A stretch of 64,000 nucleotides of DNA from Methylobacterium amylolyticum. GTDB taxonomy: Bacteria; Pseudomonadota; Alphaproteobacteria; Rhizobiales; Beijerinckiaceae. Each line of letters opens with the position of its first letter. Within the stretch, counting starts at the first letter, position 1. The DNA lies in NCBI RefSeq assembly GCF_030700245.1, contig NZ_JAUYZI010000030.1, positions 19,612 to 83,611 of the forward strand, read 5' to 3'. Shown piece by piece: positions 52,546-61,487 of the stretch. Under the pieces are notes generated by a model. The model ran no database searches. It was given only the letters and a program-made list of their open reading frames with translations, and had not been told where the DNA came from. A program made the translations under genes and the position numbers.

Positions 52546-55395
52546 GATCGCCCGCGCCGCGCCGTTCCAGCGCTGGATCACCGCCGGCACCTGGGTGATC
52601 GGGACGGGACGGCTGAACAGGTAGCCCTGCACCTCGTCGCAGCCCTCGGCCCGGAGCCGGGCGAGCTGCGCCTCGGTCTCGACGCCCTCGGCGGTCGTCG
52701 TCATGCCGAGGCTGGCGCCGAGGCCGATCACCGCGCGGACGATGAAGTCGGTGCCGTCCGTGGCGCCGAGGTCGCGCACGAAGGCTTGGTCGATCTTGAT
52801 CTTGTCGAAGGGGAAGCTGCGCAGGTAGCTGAGCGACGAGTAGCCGGTGCCGAAATCGTCCATCGACACCCGCACGCCCATCGCCCGGAGGCTGTGCAGG
52901 ATCGCGGTGGTGGCGCCGGGGTTGGCCACCAGCACCGATTCGGTGATCTCCAGCTCTAGCCGGCGGCCGGGCAGGCCGGTGGCGCGCAGGGTCTCGCGCA
53001 CCGCGGTCACGAGGCTCGCCGAGGTGAATTGCACCGCCGAGACGTTGACCGCGATCTTCAGGCCGTCGGGCCAGCGGCTCGCCTCCTCGCAGGCCCGGCG
53101 CAGGACCCACTCGCCGAGCGGCACGATCAGGCCGAGCTCCTCGGCGATCGGGATGAACTCGGCCGGCGAGACGAAGCCGCGGCCCGGATGGTTCCAGCGC
53201 AGCAGCGCCTCGAACCCGCAGATCCGCTCGGTGCCGAGGCTGTAGATCGGCTGGTAGTAGACCTCGAACGCCTCCCGGGCGAGGGCGTCCCGCAGGTCGC
53301 GCTCCATCAGGCGCCGGGCCTGGAGACGGGCGTCCATCTCGGGCTCGAAGAACCGGAACGAGCCCCGCGCCTCGCTCTTAGCGCGGTCCAGGGCGACGTC
53401 GGCGTTCTTCAGGAGCTTGTCGCAGCCGGTGCCGTCGCCGGGGGCGAGGGTGATGCCGATGGTCAGGCCGACGCTCACCTCGTGGTTCGACAGGGTGTAG
53501 GGCGCGCTCACCACCTCGATGATCCGGCGCGCCAGCACCGCGGCGCCCTCCGCCCGATCGATGCCGCGCTGGACGACGATGAACTCGTCCGCGCCGAGCC
53601 GGGCGACGCAGTCGATCTCGCGCACGCAGGCGCTCAGGCGCTGGGCGACCGCCACCAGCAGCTCGTCGCCGACCCCGTGGCCGAGCGTGTCGTTGACGGG
53701 ACGGAAATCGTCGAGATCCAGGGCGAACACCGCGAAGCCGGCGTCGCGCCCGGCCTGGGCGATCGCCGCCGCCATCTGCTGGTTCAGCGCCACGCGGTTC
53801 GGGAGGCCGGTCAGCGCGTCGTGGTGGGCGAGGAAGGCGACCTGGGCCTCGGCCCGGCGCCGCTCGGTCACGTCCTCGTAGGTGGCGACGAAGCCGCCGT
53901 CGGCGGTCTCGCGGCGCTCGATGGCGACGACCTTGCCGTTGCCGAGCTCCTGGAAGCAGGGGAGACGGGCCGGGCCCTCGAACGCCTCGCGCTCCTGGCG
54001 GAGCAGGTCGGAGAGATTCTGGCCGGGGTGGTTCCCGGCGGCGAGGCTCGCGGCCAGCACCGCCTCCGCGCGCATGCCCGGGACGACGGTGCCGGAGGCC
54101 AGGCCGTAGATCTGGGCGTAGCGGCGGTTCACCACCATCAGGCGGTCGTCGGCATCGTAGAGGCACAGGCCCTGGGACATGTTGTCGAGGGCGGCGTCGA
54201 GCCGGAGATTGGTCTCGGTGAGACGGTCCTCCTGCTCCTTCAGCAGGCTGATGTCGCTGCACACGGCGACGAAGCCGCCCTCCTGGGTCGCGCTGCGGCT
54301 GACGCGCAGCCACCGCCCGTCGGACAGCCGGACCTCGCCGTCGCGCGCCAGCGCCCGCAGGAACTCGTCCGGCGCCGCCTCGGAGAGCGACGTCCCGGTC
54401 CGGACCGCGGCGCCGAGGCCGTCGAAGAACCGCAGCGCCTGCGCGTTGGCCAGCACGATGCGGCCGTGGCAATCGACCACCACCACGCCCTCGCGCGAGC
54501 TCTGCAAGGCGTCGGCGAGCAGGGTTTCGGCCGATTGCCGCTGGCTGACCTCCCGCTCCATCATCGCGCGGATGTTGTCGCGCATCGTTGCCATCGAGCG
54601 GAGCAGGCTGCCGAGCTCGTCGCGGCCGCCGGTCGGGATCCGGTCGTCGAGCCGACCGCCCGCGATGCGCTCGGCCGCGGCCGAGGCGGCGGCGAGCGGG
54701 CCGGTGATGCGGCGGTTCAGCAGCCACGCGATCAGCGCGCAGCCGATGACGGCGAGGACGGCCGCGACGATGTTCACCCGCAATTCGCGGGTCACCAGGG
54801 CGCGGGCCGCCTGCCGGAAGGTGAAGCCGTCGCCGGCCGTGTAGTTGACGAGGAGGTCGATCTGGCCGTCGACCGCGCGGGCCTGCTGGTCCAGCGCCTC
54901 CCAGCGCTCCGCCCGGGCCTCCGGCGCGTCGAGCAGGGCGCGGCGCATCTCGTCCCAGGCGGCGACGCCGGCCTGGACGGCGCCGGCGGTGCGCACCGCG
55001 CGGTCCGATTGCGAGCGCTCGACGGCGATGGTCAGATCCTCGGCGAGCGTCACGGTGAGGTCGGCGATCTCGGCGTCCAGCTTGGCGGCGATGGCCGGGT
55101 CCGTCGCGTGCGTCCGGCGCGCGAAGGCCGAGCGCATCTTGGCGAAGTCCGCCGCGGTCGCGCGGGCGTAGTTGATCGACATCAGCGACTCGTCGTAGGT
55201 CCGGCTGACCAGATCTCCGACATGGGTGATGGCGACGGCGGCGTAGAACCCGAGCGTGCCGGACAGCAGGCTCATGCCGAGGAAAGCGACCAGGATCCGG
55301 CCGCGGACCGAGGCGAGGGAGGCGGGGAGGCGACGCAGCGCCGTCGCCCAGTCGGGCGGCGACCGCTCCAGCTTCGCTCTCTCGGGATCTCGCAT
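52540..55395 (-). CDS. Membrane PAS-GGDEF-EAL c-di-GMP signalling protein
   Basis: A 951-residue protein: membrane helix at about 33-56, a periplasmic helical sensor, helix at about 213-234, HAMP, two PAS domains (about 305-400 and 410-525), GGDEF (about 530-690) and EAL (about 705-945). The cyclase signature is RLGADEF, so the second Gly is Ala, although DLDDFRPVNDTLGHGVGDEL is intact; cyclase activity is doubtful. The EAL domain keeps EALLRWNHP, LEITESV, MDDFGTGYSSLSYLR and TAEGVET, so phosphodiesterase activity is likely. A GTG 24 bp upstream is another possible start. The stop codon lies in a dispersed repeat. Confidence 0.92.
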   Translation of the reverse strand: MRDPERAKLERSPPDWATALRRLPASLASVRGRILVAFLGMSLLSGTLGFYAAVAITHVGDLVSRTYDESLMSINYARATAADFAKMRSAFARRTHATDPAIAAKLDAEIADLTVTLAEDLTIAVERSQSDRAVRTAGAVQAGVAAWDEMRRALLDAPEARAERWEALDQQARAVDGQIDLLVNYTAGDGFTFRQAARALVTRELRVNIVAAVLAVIGCALIAWLLNRRITGPLAAASAAAERIAGGRLDDRIPTGGRDELGSLLRSMATMRDNIRAMMEREVSQRQSAETLLADALQSSREGVVVVDCHGRIVLANAQALRFFDGLGAAVRTGTSLSEAAPDEFLRALARDGEVRLSDGRWLRVSRSATQEGGFVAVCSDISLLKEQEDRLTETNLRLDAALDNMSQGLCLYDADDRLMVVNRRYAQIYGLASGTVVPGMRAEAVLAASLAAGNHPGQNLSDLLRQEREAFEGPARLPCFQELGNGKVVAIERRETADGGFVATYEDVTERRRAEAQVAFLAHHDALTGLPNRVALNQQMAAAIAQAGRDAGFAVFALDLDDFRPVNDTLGHGVGDELLVAVAQRLSACVREIDCVARLGADEFIVVQRGIDRAEGAAVLARRIIEVVSAPYTLSNHEVSVGLTIGITLAPGDGTGCDKLLKNADVALDRAKSEARGSFRFFEPEMDARLQARRLMERDLRDALAREAFEVYYQPIYSLGTERICGFEALLRWNHPGRGFVSPAEFIPIAEELGLIVPLGEWVLRRACEEASRWPDGLKIAVNVSAVQFTSASLVTAVRETLRATGLPGRRLELEITESVLVANPGATTAILHSLRAMGVRVSMDDFGTGYSSLSYLRSFPFDKIKIDQAFVRDLGATDGTDFIVRAVIGLGASLGMTTTAEGVETEAQLARLRAEGCDEVQGYLFSRPVPITQVPAVIQRWNGAARAIA

Positions 55396-55604
55396 CGCAC
55401 TGGGCCGCCGTACCGCCACGCGCCTCGGACGCTAGCGACGACATCTTAAGAGGCGATTAGCCCGACGGATTTCGAGCGTCTGCGCCGTCGCGGGGCGAGC
55501 AATGGACAAGAAGAAGTTTCGTCCGCGCCCCGCGTCGCCGGCTTCGACTAAGGAATTCTCAAGACACCGTCATGTAAAGTCGGCCCGGATCGAGGAGCGA
55601 ATCG

Positions 55605-55979
55605 ATGGCCGTCCCTGCCTTGACGATCCCCGCGACGGGCCGGCGGACTCTGGTGCCGGCGCTGTTCGCGCTGGCGGGCGGCGCGCTGTGCGGCCTCTGC
55701 CTCGTCGGCCGGCTCGAAGCCTCGGGTCACACCGTCTCGCAGAAGGGGCGGACCTTCCAGCCGGACGCCCTGGCGATCACCCGCGGCGACACGATCACCG
55801 TCGTCAACGACGACAGCGACCTGCTGCACCACGCCTTCGTCGAGGCCGCCACCTTCAGCTTCGATTCCGGCGACCAGGAGCCCGGCAGCCGCACGCCGAT
55901 CACCTTCACGCAGAAGGGCACGTTCCAGGTGCTCTGCGGCATCCACCCGAAGATGAAGCTCCTGGTGCGCGTGAACTGA
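55605..55979 (+). CDS. Small exported cupredoxin (type 1 copper) protein
   Basis: A 124-residue protein with an N-terminal hydrophobic segment (about 15-35, signal or anchor) and a plastocyanin-like domain. The copper ligands are in the expected order: His75/His76 in LLHHAFVE and Cys111-x2-His114-x2-Met117 in LCGIHPKMKLLVRV. Such proteins carry single electrons in the periplasm, and in methylotrophs related ones serve amine oxidation. No dehydrogenase partner is nearby. The gene's last codons and stop are followed by a near-exact 17-bp duplication. Confidence 0.82.
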   Translation: MAVPALTIPATGRRTLVPALFALAGGALCGLCLVGRLEASGHTVSQKGRTFQPDALAITRGDTITVVNDDSDLLHHAFVEAATFSFDSGDQEPGSRTPITFTQKGTFQVLCGIHPKMKLLVRVN

Positions 55980-55998
55980 GCGTGCGCGTTAACTGAGC
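55965..55998. repeat. 17-bp tandem duplication over the cupredoxin stop codon
   Basis: GTGCGCGTGAACTGAGC is followed directly by GTGCGCGTTAACTGAGC, one mismatch in 17. The first copy encodes the protein's final VRVN and stop; the second repeats the same words out of use. A short dyad (GAGCGCT-C-AGCGCTC) follows and may act as the shared terminator of the convergent genes. Confidence 0.8.
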
Positions 55999-56000
55999 GC

Positions 56001-57275
56001 TCAGCGCTCGGCTGCCCGCATCGGCCGCGCCGGGCCGCCCCGGTCGTCGCGCTCCACCGCCTGCCCGTCGCGCAGGTCGGGGGGTGGGCTGTAGACGAGG
56101 CGCGCGTCGGGCTCCAGGCCCGATTCCAGTTCCAGCACCCGCCCGAAATCGCGCCGGACGCGCACCGCGCGCCACGTCACGCGGTCGTCCGCCCCGAGAA
56201 CGGCGACGCGCAGGGCGCCGCGGTCGAATACCGCGGCCTCCGCCGGGATCGTCACGCCGGGTGCCGCGCGGGGGATCTTGAGCGTGACGGAGGCGTAGAG
56301 GCCGGCCCGCAGCGTCCGGTCGGGGTTCGGAACGTCCACCTCGGTGGTGAGCGTGCGCGAGGCCGCCTGGAGGGCGACAGAGCTGCGCTCGACGAAGCCC
56401 GAGAAGGTCCGCCCCGGCAGTTGCGGCACGGTGACCAGCGCCTCGACCCCCGGCCGCACCCCGTCGGTGGCGCTCTGGGGCACGTTGAGCGTGATGCGCA
56501 GGGTGCTGTCCTGGTCCATGCTCAGGAGCGGGGTGCCGCCGTTGTCGGCGCGCACGAGATCCCCGACATCGACGTTGCGGACGGTGACGACGCCGTCGAA
56601 GGGCGCCACCACCCGCTGGTAGCCCGTGAGGGTGCGCAGGCGCTCCACCGCCGCCGTCCCCGCCCGGATGTTGGCGTCGGCGACCTTCACCCCCGCCTCG
56701 GCCGCGGCGAGCGTGGCCGCCTGCGAGAGCACGCCGGCCTGGGAGGTGTCGGCGTTCTGGCGCGAGGCCCAGCCCTGGTCGGCGAGCGTCGTGGTGCGGT
56801 TGTTGGTCAGGTTCGCGAGGTTGACGTTGGCCCGGGCCTGGTCGACCTGCGCCTGGGCCTGAAGCAACTGCGCCTTGAGCTGCCCGAGCTGCGCCTCGGC
56901 CTGCGCGAGCTGCTGGTCGAGGTCGGGTGCGGCGATGCGCAGCAGGAGGTCGCCGGCCTTCACCCGCGAGCCGATATCGACCCGCCGCTCGGCGACGTAG
57001 CCGGTGGCGCGGGCGGCGATGGCGGCGGTGGTGAAGGGCCGCGTCTCGCCCGGCAGGGCGAGGTCCAGCGGACCCTCGGCACGCTCGGCCACCACCGTGC
57101 GCACGCGCGGCACCAGGGACTTGACCCGCGCGAGCGTCGCCTCCGCCTCGGCGTCCCGCTGCCAGTGGCCGTAGGCGCCCCAGCCGAGCAGGCCCAGGCC
57201 GACGAGGCCGACGACGACGAACGGAGCCTTGCCGGGCGGCGGCGGGACATCCCCCGAAGCGTCGCGCGCCTTCAT
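56001..57275 (-). CDS. RND-type efflux periplasmic adaptor (membrane fusion protein)
   Basis: A 424-residue HlyD/AcrA-type adaptor with an N-terminal anchor (APFVVVGLVGLGLLGWGAYG), a lipoyl-like half (GYVAERRVDIGSRVKAGDLL), a long helical hairpin (about 125-210, rich in Gln and Ala), the second lipoyl half (VVAPFDGVVTVRNVDVGDLV), and beta-barrel and membrane-proximal domains. Such proteins bridge an inner-membrane pump to an outer-membrane channel. No pump or outer-membrane factor is adjacent: an EI24 protein is upstream and a cupredoxin lies convergent downstream. Confidence 0.9.
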   Translation of the reverse strand: MKARDASGDVPPPPGKAPFVVVGLVGLGLLGWGAYGHWQRDAEAEATLARVKSLVPRVRTVVAERAEGPLDLALPGETRPFTTAAIAARATGYVAERRVDIGSRVKAGDLLLRIAAPDLDQQLAQAEAQLGQLKAQLLQAQAQVDQARANVNLANLTNNRTTTLADQGWASRQNADTSQAGVLSQAATLAAAEAGVKVADANIRAGTAAVERLRTLTGYQRVVAPFDGVVTVRNVDVGDLVRADNGGTPLLSMDQDSTLRITLNVPQSATDGVRPGVEALVTVPQLPGRTFSGFVERSSVALQAASRTLTTEVDVPNPDRTLRAGLYASVTLKIPRAAPGVTIPAEAAVFDRGALRVAVLGADDRVTWRAVRVRRDFGRVLELESGLEPDARLVYSPPPDLRDGQAVERDDRGGPARPMRAAER

Positions 57276-57370
57276 CGCTCTCGGTCTCCGTTCCCGCGCC
57301 GCCACGCTAGCCGCCGGGCGCCGCGCGGACCAGCGCGGCCTTGTCGCGCCCCCGGGCCGCGTCCGCCATC

Positions 57371-58072
57371 TCAGCGGGCGGGCGGCGGCAACCGGCCCTG
57401 CCGGCTCAGGCGCTTGTGGAGGTGGACCATCAGCGCGATCCCGAACAGGGGCGTCACGAGGTTGACGACCGGCACGATCATCAGCCCCGCGAGCAGGCCT
57501 CCGGCGCCGAGCGTCCGCAGCGGGAACGCGCCGCGCATCGCGGCCGCCTCCGGAAGCGGCCGGAACCGTGCGGCCGCCATCTCGAAATACTCCCGCGACA
57601 GCAGGTAGGCGTTGGCGCCGAAGAAGGCCGCGACCCCGACCACAGGCACGAAGAACACCACCAGCGCCGCGAGGTTGACCAGCAGGGTCAGGCCGGCGAA
57701 GCGGACCGCGTAGAGCATCGCCGTCCCGAACGGCAGCGCCCGGCCCGGCGGATCGCCCGGGAAGTCGGTGCGCTCGACGATCTCGGCCGCGTCGTCGAGG
57801 AAGAACCCGGCCACGAGGATCGACACCGCCGGCATCAGATAGGCGAGCGCCACGAACAGGCCGAACCCGGCGAGATAGTAGGCGAGGGTGTCGAGGATCG
57901 GGTACTGCGCGGAGATGTGGTGGCTCGCCTGGAAGGCCTGGATCAGCCGGGTGAGCCCCAGCCAGACGAGGAGCAGCAGTCCGAGCGTCAGACCGAGCGA
58001 TTTCCACAGGATCGCCCGGAGCTGGGGCGAGAAGGTCTGGCGCAGGGCCGCCGCGGCGGACTCGATCAGCAT
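57371..58072 (-). CDS. EI24/CysZ-family membrane protein
   Basis: A 233-residue polytopic membrane protein with four to five hydrophobic segments (for example SLGLTLGLLLLVWLGLTRLI, LVNLAALVVFFVPVVGVAAF and GLLAGLMIVPVVNLVTPLFG). The motif PVVGVAAFFGANAYLLSREYFEMAAAR matches the EI24/CysZ group, annotated in rhizobia as a sulfate transporter family protein; sulfate transport is not proven for this subgroup. It is divergent from the amine oxidase gene and 95 bp upstream of the adaptor gene on the same strand. Confidence 0.82.
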   Translation of the reverse strand: MLIESAAAALRQTFSPQLRAILWKSLGLTLGLLLLVWLGLTRLIQAFQASHHISAQYPILDTLAYYLAGFGLFVALAYLMPAVSILVAGFFLDDAAEIVERTDFPGDPPGRALPFGTAMLYAVRFAGLTLLVNLAALVVFFVPVVGVAAFFGANAYLLSREYFEMAAARFRPLPEAAAMRGAFPLRTLGAGGLLAGLMIVPVVNLVTPLFGIALMVHLHKRLSRQGRLPPPAR

Positions 58073-58210
58073 CGGGGCGGGGTTCCGGCGCGCCGGGTCG
58101 GCGCGGCGGGTTTCTTGGCGATGCGGGCGGGTGGGCGCAAGGCCGCGGCGCACGCCACGGACCGGGCCCATACGGGTCCGCGGCGGGATGGGATCGGTCG
58201 GGGAGGCGCA

Positions 58211-59542
58211 GTGACGACGTCAGCCATGCAGAAGCTCCGCCCCCTCCGCGCCTCCGAGTCCGCGCGCGCGCCGGACTTCCGGCCCGTCCTCGCGCCCCTG
58301 CCCGAGGCGCCCGACGTGGTGATCGTCGGCGCCGGGGCGGCCGGCATCGGCGCCGCGCGGGCCCTCGTCGCGCAGGGCCTGTCGGTGGCGGTGCTGGAGG
58401 CCCGCGACCGGGTCGGAGGCCGGGCCTGGACCGTGCCGCTGCGCGGCCACGCGGTCGATCTCGGCGCCCACTGGCTGCATGCCGGACCGATTAACCCCCT
58501 CGTCGCCCTGGGCCGCGCCCGCCGCGAGCGCCTGCGCCGGGCGCCGCAAGACAGCCACGTCTGGGTCGGCGGCCGCCCGGCGAGCCCGGCCGAAATCCGC
58601 GCCAGCGCCCGCGCCTTCGCGCGGGCCGACCGGGCGATGACCCGCGGCGCGGCGGGCGAGGACAGGCCGGCGGCCAGCGTCCTGCCGCCCGGGCTCGGGC
58701 CCTGGGCGGCCCGCATCGCCAGCGTCCACGGGCTCGTCTCCGGCCGACCGCTCGCCGAGGTGTCGCTGCACGACTTCCCGAGCATGGAGTACGGCGACAA
58801 CGTCTTCATGGCCGGGGGCTACGGCAGCTACCTCGCCCGTCTCGCCGCAGGCCTGCCGGTGCGGCTCTCCGCACCGGTGCAGCGGATCGACTGGTCGGGC
58901 GCGGGCGTCCGGCTCGAGACGGCGGGCGGCACGATCGCGGCGCGGGCGGTCCTCGTCACCGCGCCGATGATGGTGCTGCGCGAGACGCCCCTGTTCTCGC
59001 CGCCGCTGCCGGCCGCGGTGCGCGCGGCGATCGACGGCTTCACCGCGGGCATCTACGAGCACGCGGTGCTGCATTGGCCGTCGAGCCCGTTCCGGGGACG
59101 CGACCGGCTCGCGGGGCTGAACGGCGGCCGGCGGGCTCCGCCGGGCCTGCTCACGCGGATCGACGACACGCCGTTCCACTACTACGAGCTCGATGCGGGC
59201 GAGGCGGCGCGGATCGACGCCGCCGGCTCGGGGGTCGACGGCGTGCGGCGGCACGTGCGCGCGGTGCTCGCCGAGCATGTCGGCCGGGCCCGCCTGCGCG
59301 ACCTCGCGATCCCCGCGGTCAGCGCGTGGCGGCACGATCCCTGGTCGCGGGGCTCCTGGGCGGTGGTCCCGCCGGGCCACGCGCCGGCCCGGCTGCTGCT
59401 GCGCGAATCGCTGTCGGACCGGGTCTGGTTCGCCGGCGAGGCGCTGTCGCGCGCGCAGTGGGGCACCGTCGGCGGCGCCTTCGAGTCGGGCACGCGCGCC
59501 GCCGCGGCGATCACCCGTCACCTGCGACCGGACGGCGATTGA
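58211..59542 (+). CDS. FAD-dependent amine oxidase family protein
   Basis: A 443-residue flavoprotein of the monoamine oxidase group. The dinucleotide fold is VVIVGAGAAGIGAARALVAQ with EARDRVGGRAWT, and the C-terminal FAD contact is WFAGEALSRAQWGTVGGAFE. Substrate unknown; family members oxidise amines or amino acids to aldehydes or imines with H2O2. The GTG start is preferred because GGGAGG lies 4 bp upstream; an ATG 15 bp further in is the alternative. No signal peptide, so cytoplasmic. Confidence 0.88.
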   Translation: MTTSAMQKLRPLRASESARAPDFRPVLAPLPEAPDVVIVGAGAAGIGAARALVAQGLSVAVLEARDRVGGRAWTVPLRGHAVDLGAHWLHAGPINPLVALGRARRERLRRAPQDSHVWVGGRPASPAEIRASARAFARADRAMTRGAAGEDRPAASVLPPGLGPWAARIASVHGLVSGRPLAEVSLHDFPSMEYGDNVFMAGGYGSYLARLAAGLPVRLSAPVQRIDWSGAGVRLETAGGTIAARAVLVTAPMMVLRETPLFSPPLPAAVRAAIDGFTAGIYEHAVLHWPSSPFRGRDRLAGLNGGRRAPPGLLTRIDDTPFHYYELDAGEAARIDAAGSGVDGVRRHVRAVLAEHVGRARLRDLAIPAVSAWRHDPWSRGSWAVVPPGHAPARLLLRESLSDRVWFAGEALSRAQWGTVGGAFESGTRAAAAITRHLRPDGD

Positions 59543-59591
59543 GGATGGCGGCCCCCGCCCGGCTTGCCGGAGCGCGCCGAACGTGCATCCC

Positions 59592-59608
59592 GTGCCGCAT
59601 AACGGCAC
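59592..59608. promoter_or_regulatory. Short inverted repeat before the cNMP-binding protein gene
   Basis: GTGCCG-CATAA-CGGCAC, 6-bp arms around an A/T-rich centre, ends 14 bp before the ATG. It could be an RNA hairpin near the ribosome binding site (GGAAGG follows) or a small operator. Confidence 0.3.
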
Positions 59609-59622
59609 TTCCGGAAGGTCCC

Positions 59623-60258
59623 ATGAACTGGATCGAGGCGATCGGTTATCTCGGCACGGCGCTGACCATCTCGGCCTCGGCGATGAGCACGATGATCCCG
59701 CTGCGGATCATCTCGCTCTGCGCGAGCTGCGTGGTCATCACCTACGGCCTGTTCATCGGCAGCATGCCGGTGGTGCTGACCGAGTGCATCCAGATCCCGT
59801 TCAACGCCTACCGGCTGTGGCAGATGATGCGCCTCGTGCGCGACGTCGAGGCCGCCGCCGACGGCGACCTGTCCCTGGAATGGCTGCGCCCGTTCGGCTC
59901 GCAGCGCCCGTTCGGCATCGGCGAGGTGGTCTTCCGCAAGGGCGACCTCGCGACCGAGATGTACGTGGTCGAGAGCGGGGTGTTCCGCATCCCCGAGGTC
60001 GGGATCGAGGTGCGGGCAGGCGGCATCGTCGGGGAGCTCGGCCTGCTCTCGCCCGGCAACGCCCGCACCGCCTCCCTCGTCTGCGTCGAGGCCGGCCGGG
60101 CGCTGTGCGTCTCCTATTCCGAGGTCAAGCAGCTCTACTACCAGAACCCGGAATTCGGCTTCTACTTCCTGAAGCTGACGAGCGAGCGCCTGTTCCAGAG
60201 CGCGCAGTCGGCGCAGGGCGCGCCGGCGCCCGCCACCGCCGGAAGCGAGGCGCTGTGA
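59623..60258 (+). CDS. Membrane-anchored cyclic-nucleotide-binding protein (Popeye-like layout)
   Basis: A 211-residue protein with two to three membrane helices in the first 65 residues (IGYLGTALTISASAMSTMIP, LRIISLCASCVVITYGLFIG, VVLTECIQIPFNAYRLW) and a cNMP-binding domain (about 92-190). The phosphate-binding cassette VGELGLLSPGNARTAS holds the ribose-contacting Glu138 and the phosphate-contacting Arg148, so real ligand binding is plausible. There is no DNA-binding or channel domain, so this is a small membrane cAMP/cGMP receptor of unknown output. Next to it, tail to tail, is a hydroxyacid dehydrogenase. Confidence 0.82.
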   Translation: MNWIEAIGYLGTALTISASAMSTMIPLRIISLCASCVVITYGLFIGSMPVVLTECIQIPFNAYRLWQMMRLVRDVEAAADGDLSLEWLRPFGSQRPFGIGEVVFRKGDLATEMYVVESGVFRIPEVGIEVRAGGIVGELGLLSPGNARTASLVCVEAGRALCVSYSEVKQLYYQNPEFGFYFLKLTSERLFQSAQSAQGAPAPATAGSEAL

Positions 60259-60261
60259 GAC

Positions 60262-61260
60262 TCAGAGCATGCTCGGCAGGATGCGGTCCGGCGGCCGGTG
60301 GCCGTCCATGAAGGTCTTGATGTTGATGATGACCTTCTCGCCCATGTCCATGCGGCTCTCGTAGGTCGCCGAGCCCATGTGCGGGAGCAGCACCACCTTG
60401 CCCTGCCGGGCGAGCTTGACGAGCCGCGGGCTCACGGCCGGCTCCTGCTCGAACACGTCGAGGCCGGCGGCCGAGATCTCGCCCGCCTCGATCAGCCGGG
60501 CCAGGGCGTTCTCGTCGATCACCTCGCCGCGGGCGGTGTTGACCACGATCGCCTCCGGCTTAAGCAGCTTGAGGCGCCGGGCCGAGAGCAGGTGGTAGGT
60601 CGCGGGGGTGTGCGGGCAGTTGACCGACACGATGTCGACCCGCGCCAGCATCTGGTCGAGGGATTCCCAGTAGGTCGCGTCGAGCGCGCCCTCGATCGCG
60701 GCGGGCACCCGGCGGCGGTTGTGGTAGTGCACCTGGAGGCCGAAGGCCCGGGCGCGCTTGGCCAGCGCCTGCCCGATCCGGCCCATGCCGACGATGCCGA
60801 GCCGCTTGCCGGTGATGCGCCGCCCGAGCATCCAGGTCGGCGACCAGCCGGTCGTCCAGTCGTCCTCCGGGATGATCCGCGCGCCCTCGGCGACGCGGCG
60901 CGCCACGGCGAGGATCAGCGCCATCGTCATGTCGGCGGTGTCCTCGGTCAGCACGCCGGGGGTGTTGGTGACCGTGATGCCGCGCTCCAGCGCCACGCCC
61001 ACGTCGATGTGGTCGACGCCGTTGCCGAAATTGGCGATCAGCCGCAGGTTCGGCCCGGCCTGGGCCAGGAGGCCGGAATCGATCTCGTCGGTCACGGTCG
61101 GGACCAGCACGTCGGCCTCGCGCAGCGCCGTCACCAGCGCCTCCGTCCCCATGGGCGCGTCGTCGGGGTTGAGGCGGACGTCGAACAGCTCGCGCATCCG
61201 CGTCTCGACGGCGTCCGGCAGGCGCCGCGTCACCACCACGAGCGGCTTGCGCTTCGACAC
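60262..61260 (-). CDS. Glyoxylate/hydroxypyruvate reductase-type 2-hydroxyacid dehydrogenase
   Basis: A 332-residue NAD(P)-dependent D-2-hydroxyacid dehydrogenase. Motifs: ANFGNGVDHIDVGVALERGI, TEDTADMTMALILAVARR, LGIVGMGRIGQALAKRARAF, catalytic Arg in NTARGEVIDENAL, Glu in FEQEPAVSP and His in LLPHMGSATYES. The set matches GyaR-like enzymes, relevant to the serine cycle if it reduces hydroxypyruvate. GTG start with GGGAGAGAG upstream. It is divergent from the SH3 gene. Confidence 0.92.
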   Translation of the reverse strand: MSKRKPLVVVTRRLPDAVETRMRELFDVRLNPDDAPMGTEALVTALREADVLVPTVTDEIDSGLLAQAGPNLRLIANFGNGVDHIDVGVALERGITVTNTPGVLTEDTADMTMALILAVARRVAEGARIIPEDDWTTGWSPTWMLGRRITGKRLGIVGMGRIGQALAKRARAFGLQVHYHNRRRVPAAIEGALDATYWESLDQMLARVDIVSVNCPHTPATYHLLSARRLKLLKPEAIVVNTARGEVIDENALARLIEAGEISAAGLDVFEQEPAVSPRLVKLARQGKVVLLPHMGSATYESRMDMGEKVIINIKTFMDGHRPPDRILPSML

Positions 61261-61487
61261 GTCTCTCTCCCGGTGAGCCCGCGGCATCGTCCCGCCCGAG
61301 GGCCGCAAGCGTCCGCCGACAAGCGTCCGTTAACCGGACTTCGCCAGACAGATTCGGGACGGCGCGCCCCTCCGCGCGCTGTCCCGAAGCCCTCCGCCTC
61401 TCTAACAGAGGCGGGACGGAACACAATCGGAAGCCGGGCCGCAGCGGACCGTCCGGAACGCTGCGAGACCGCACGGAGATGGTGACG

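Noticed and set aside
53029..55449. 806-codon plus-strand frame
   Set aside because: Antisense to the PAS-GGDEF-EAL gene; composition typical of antisense frames.
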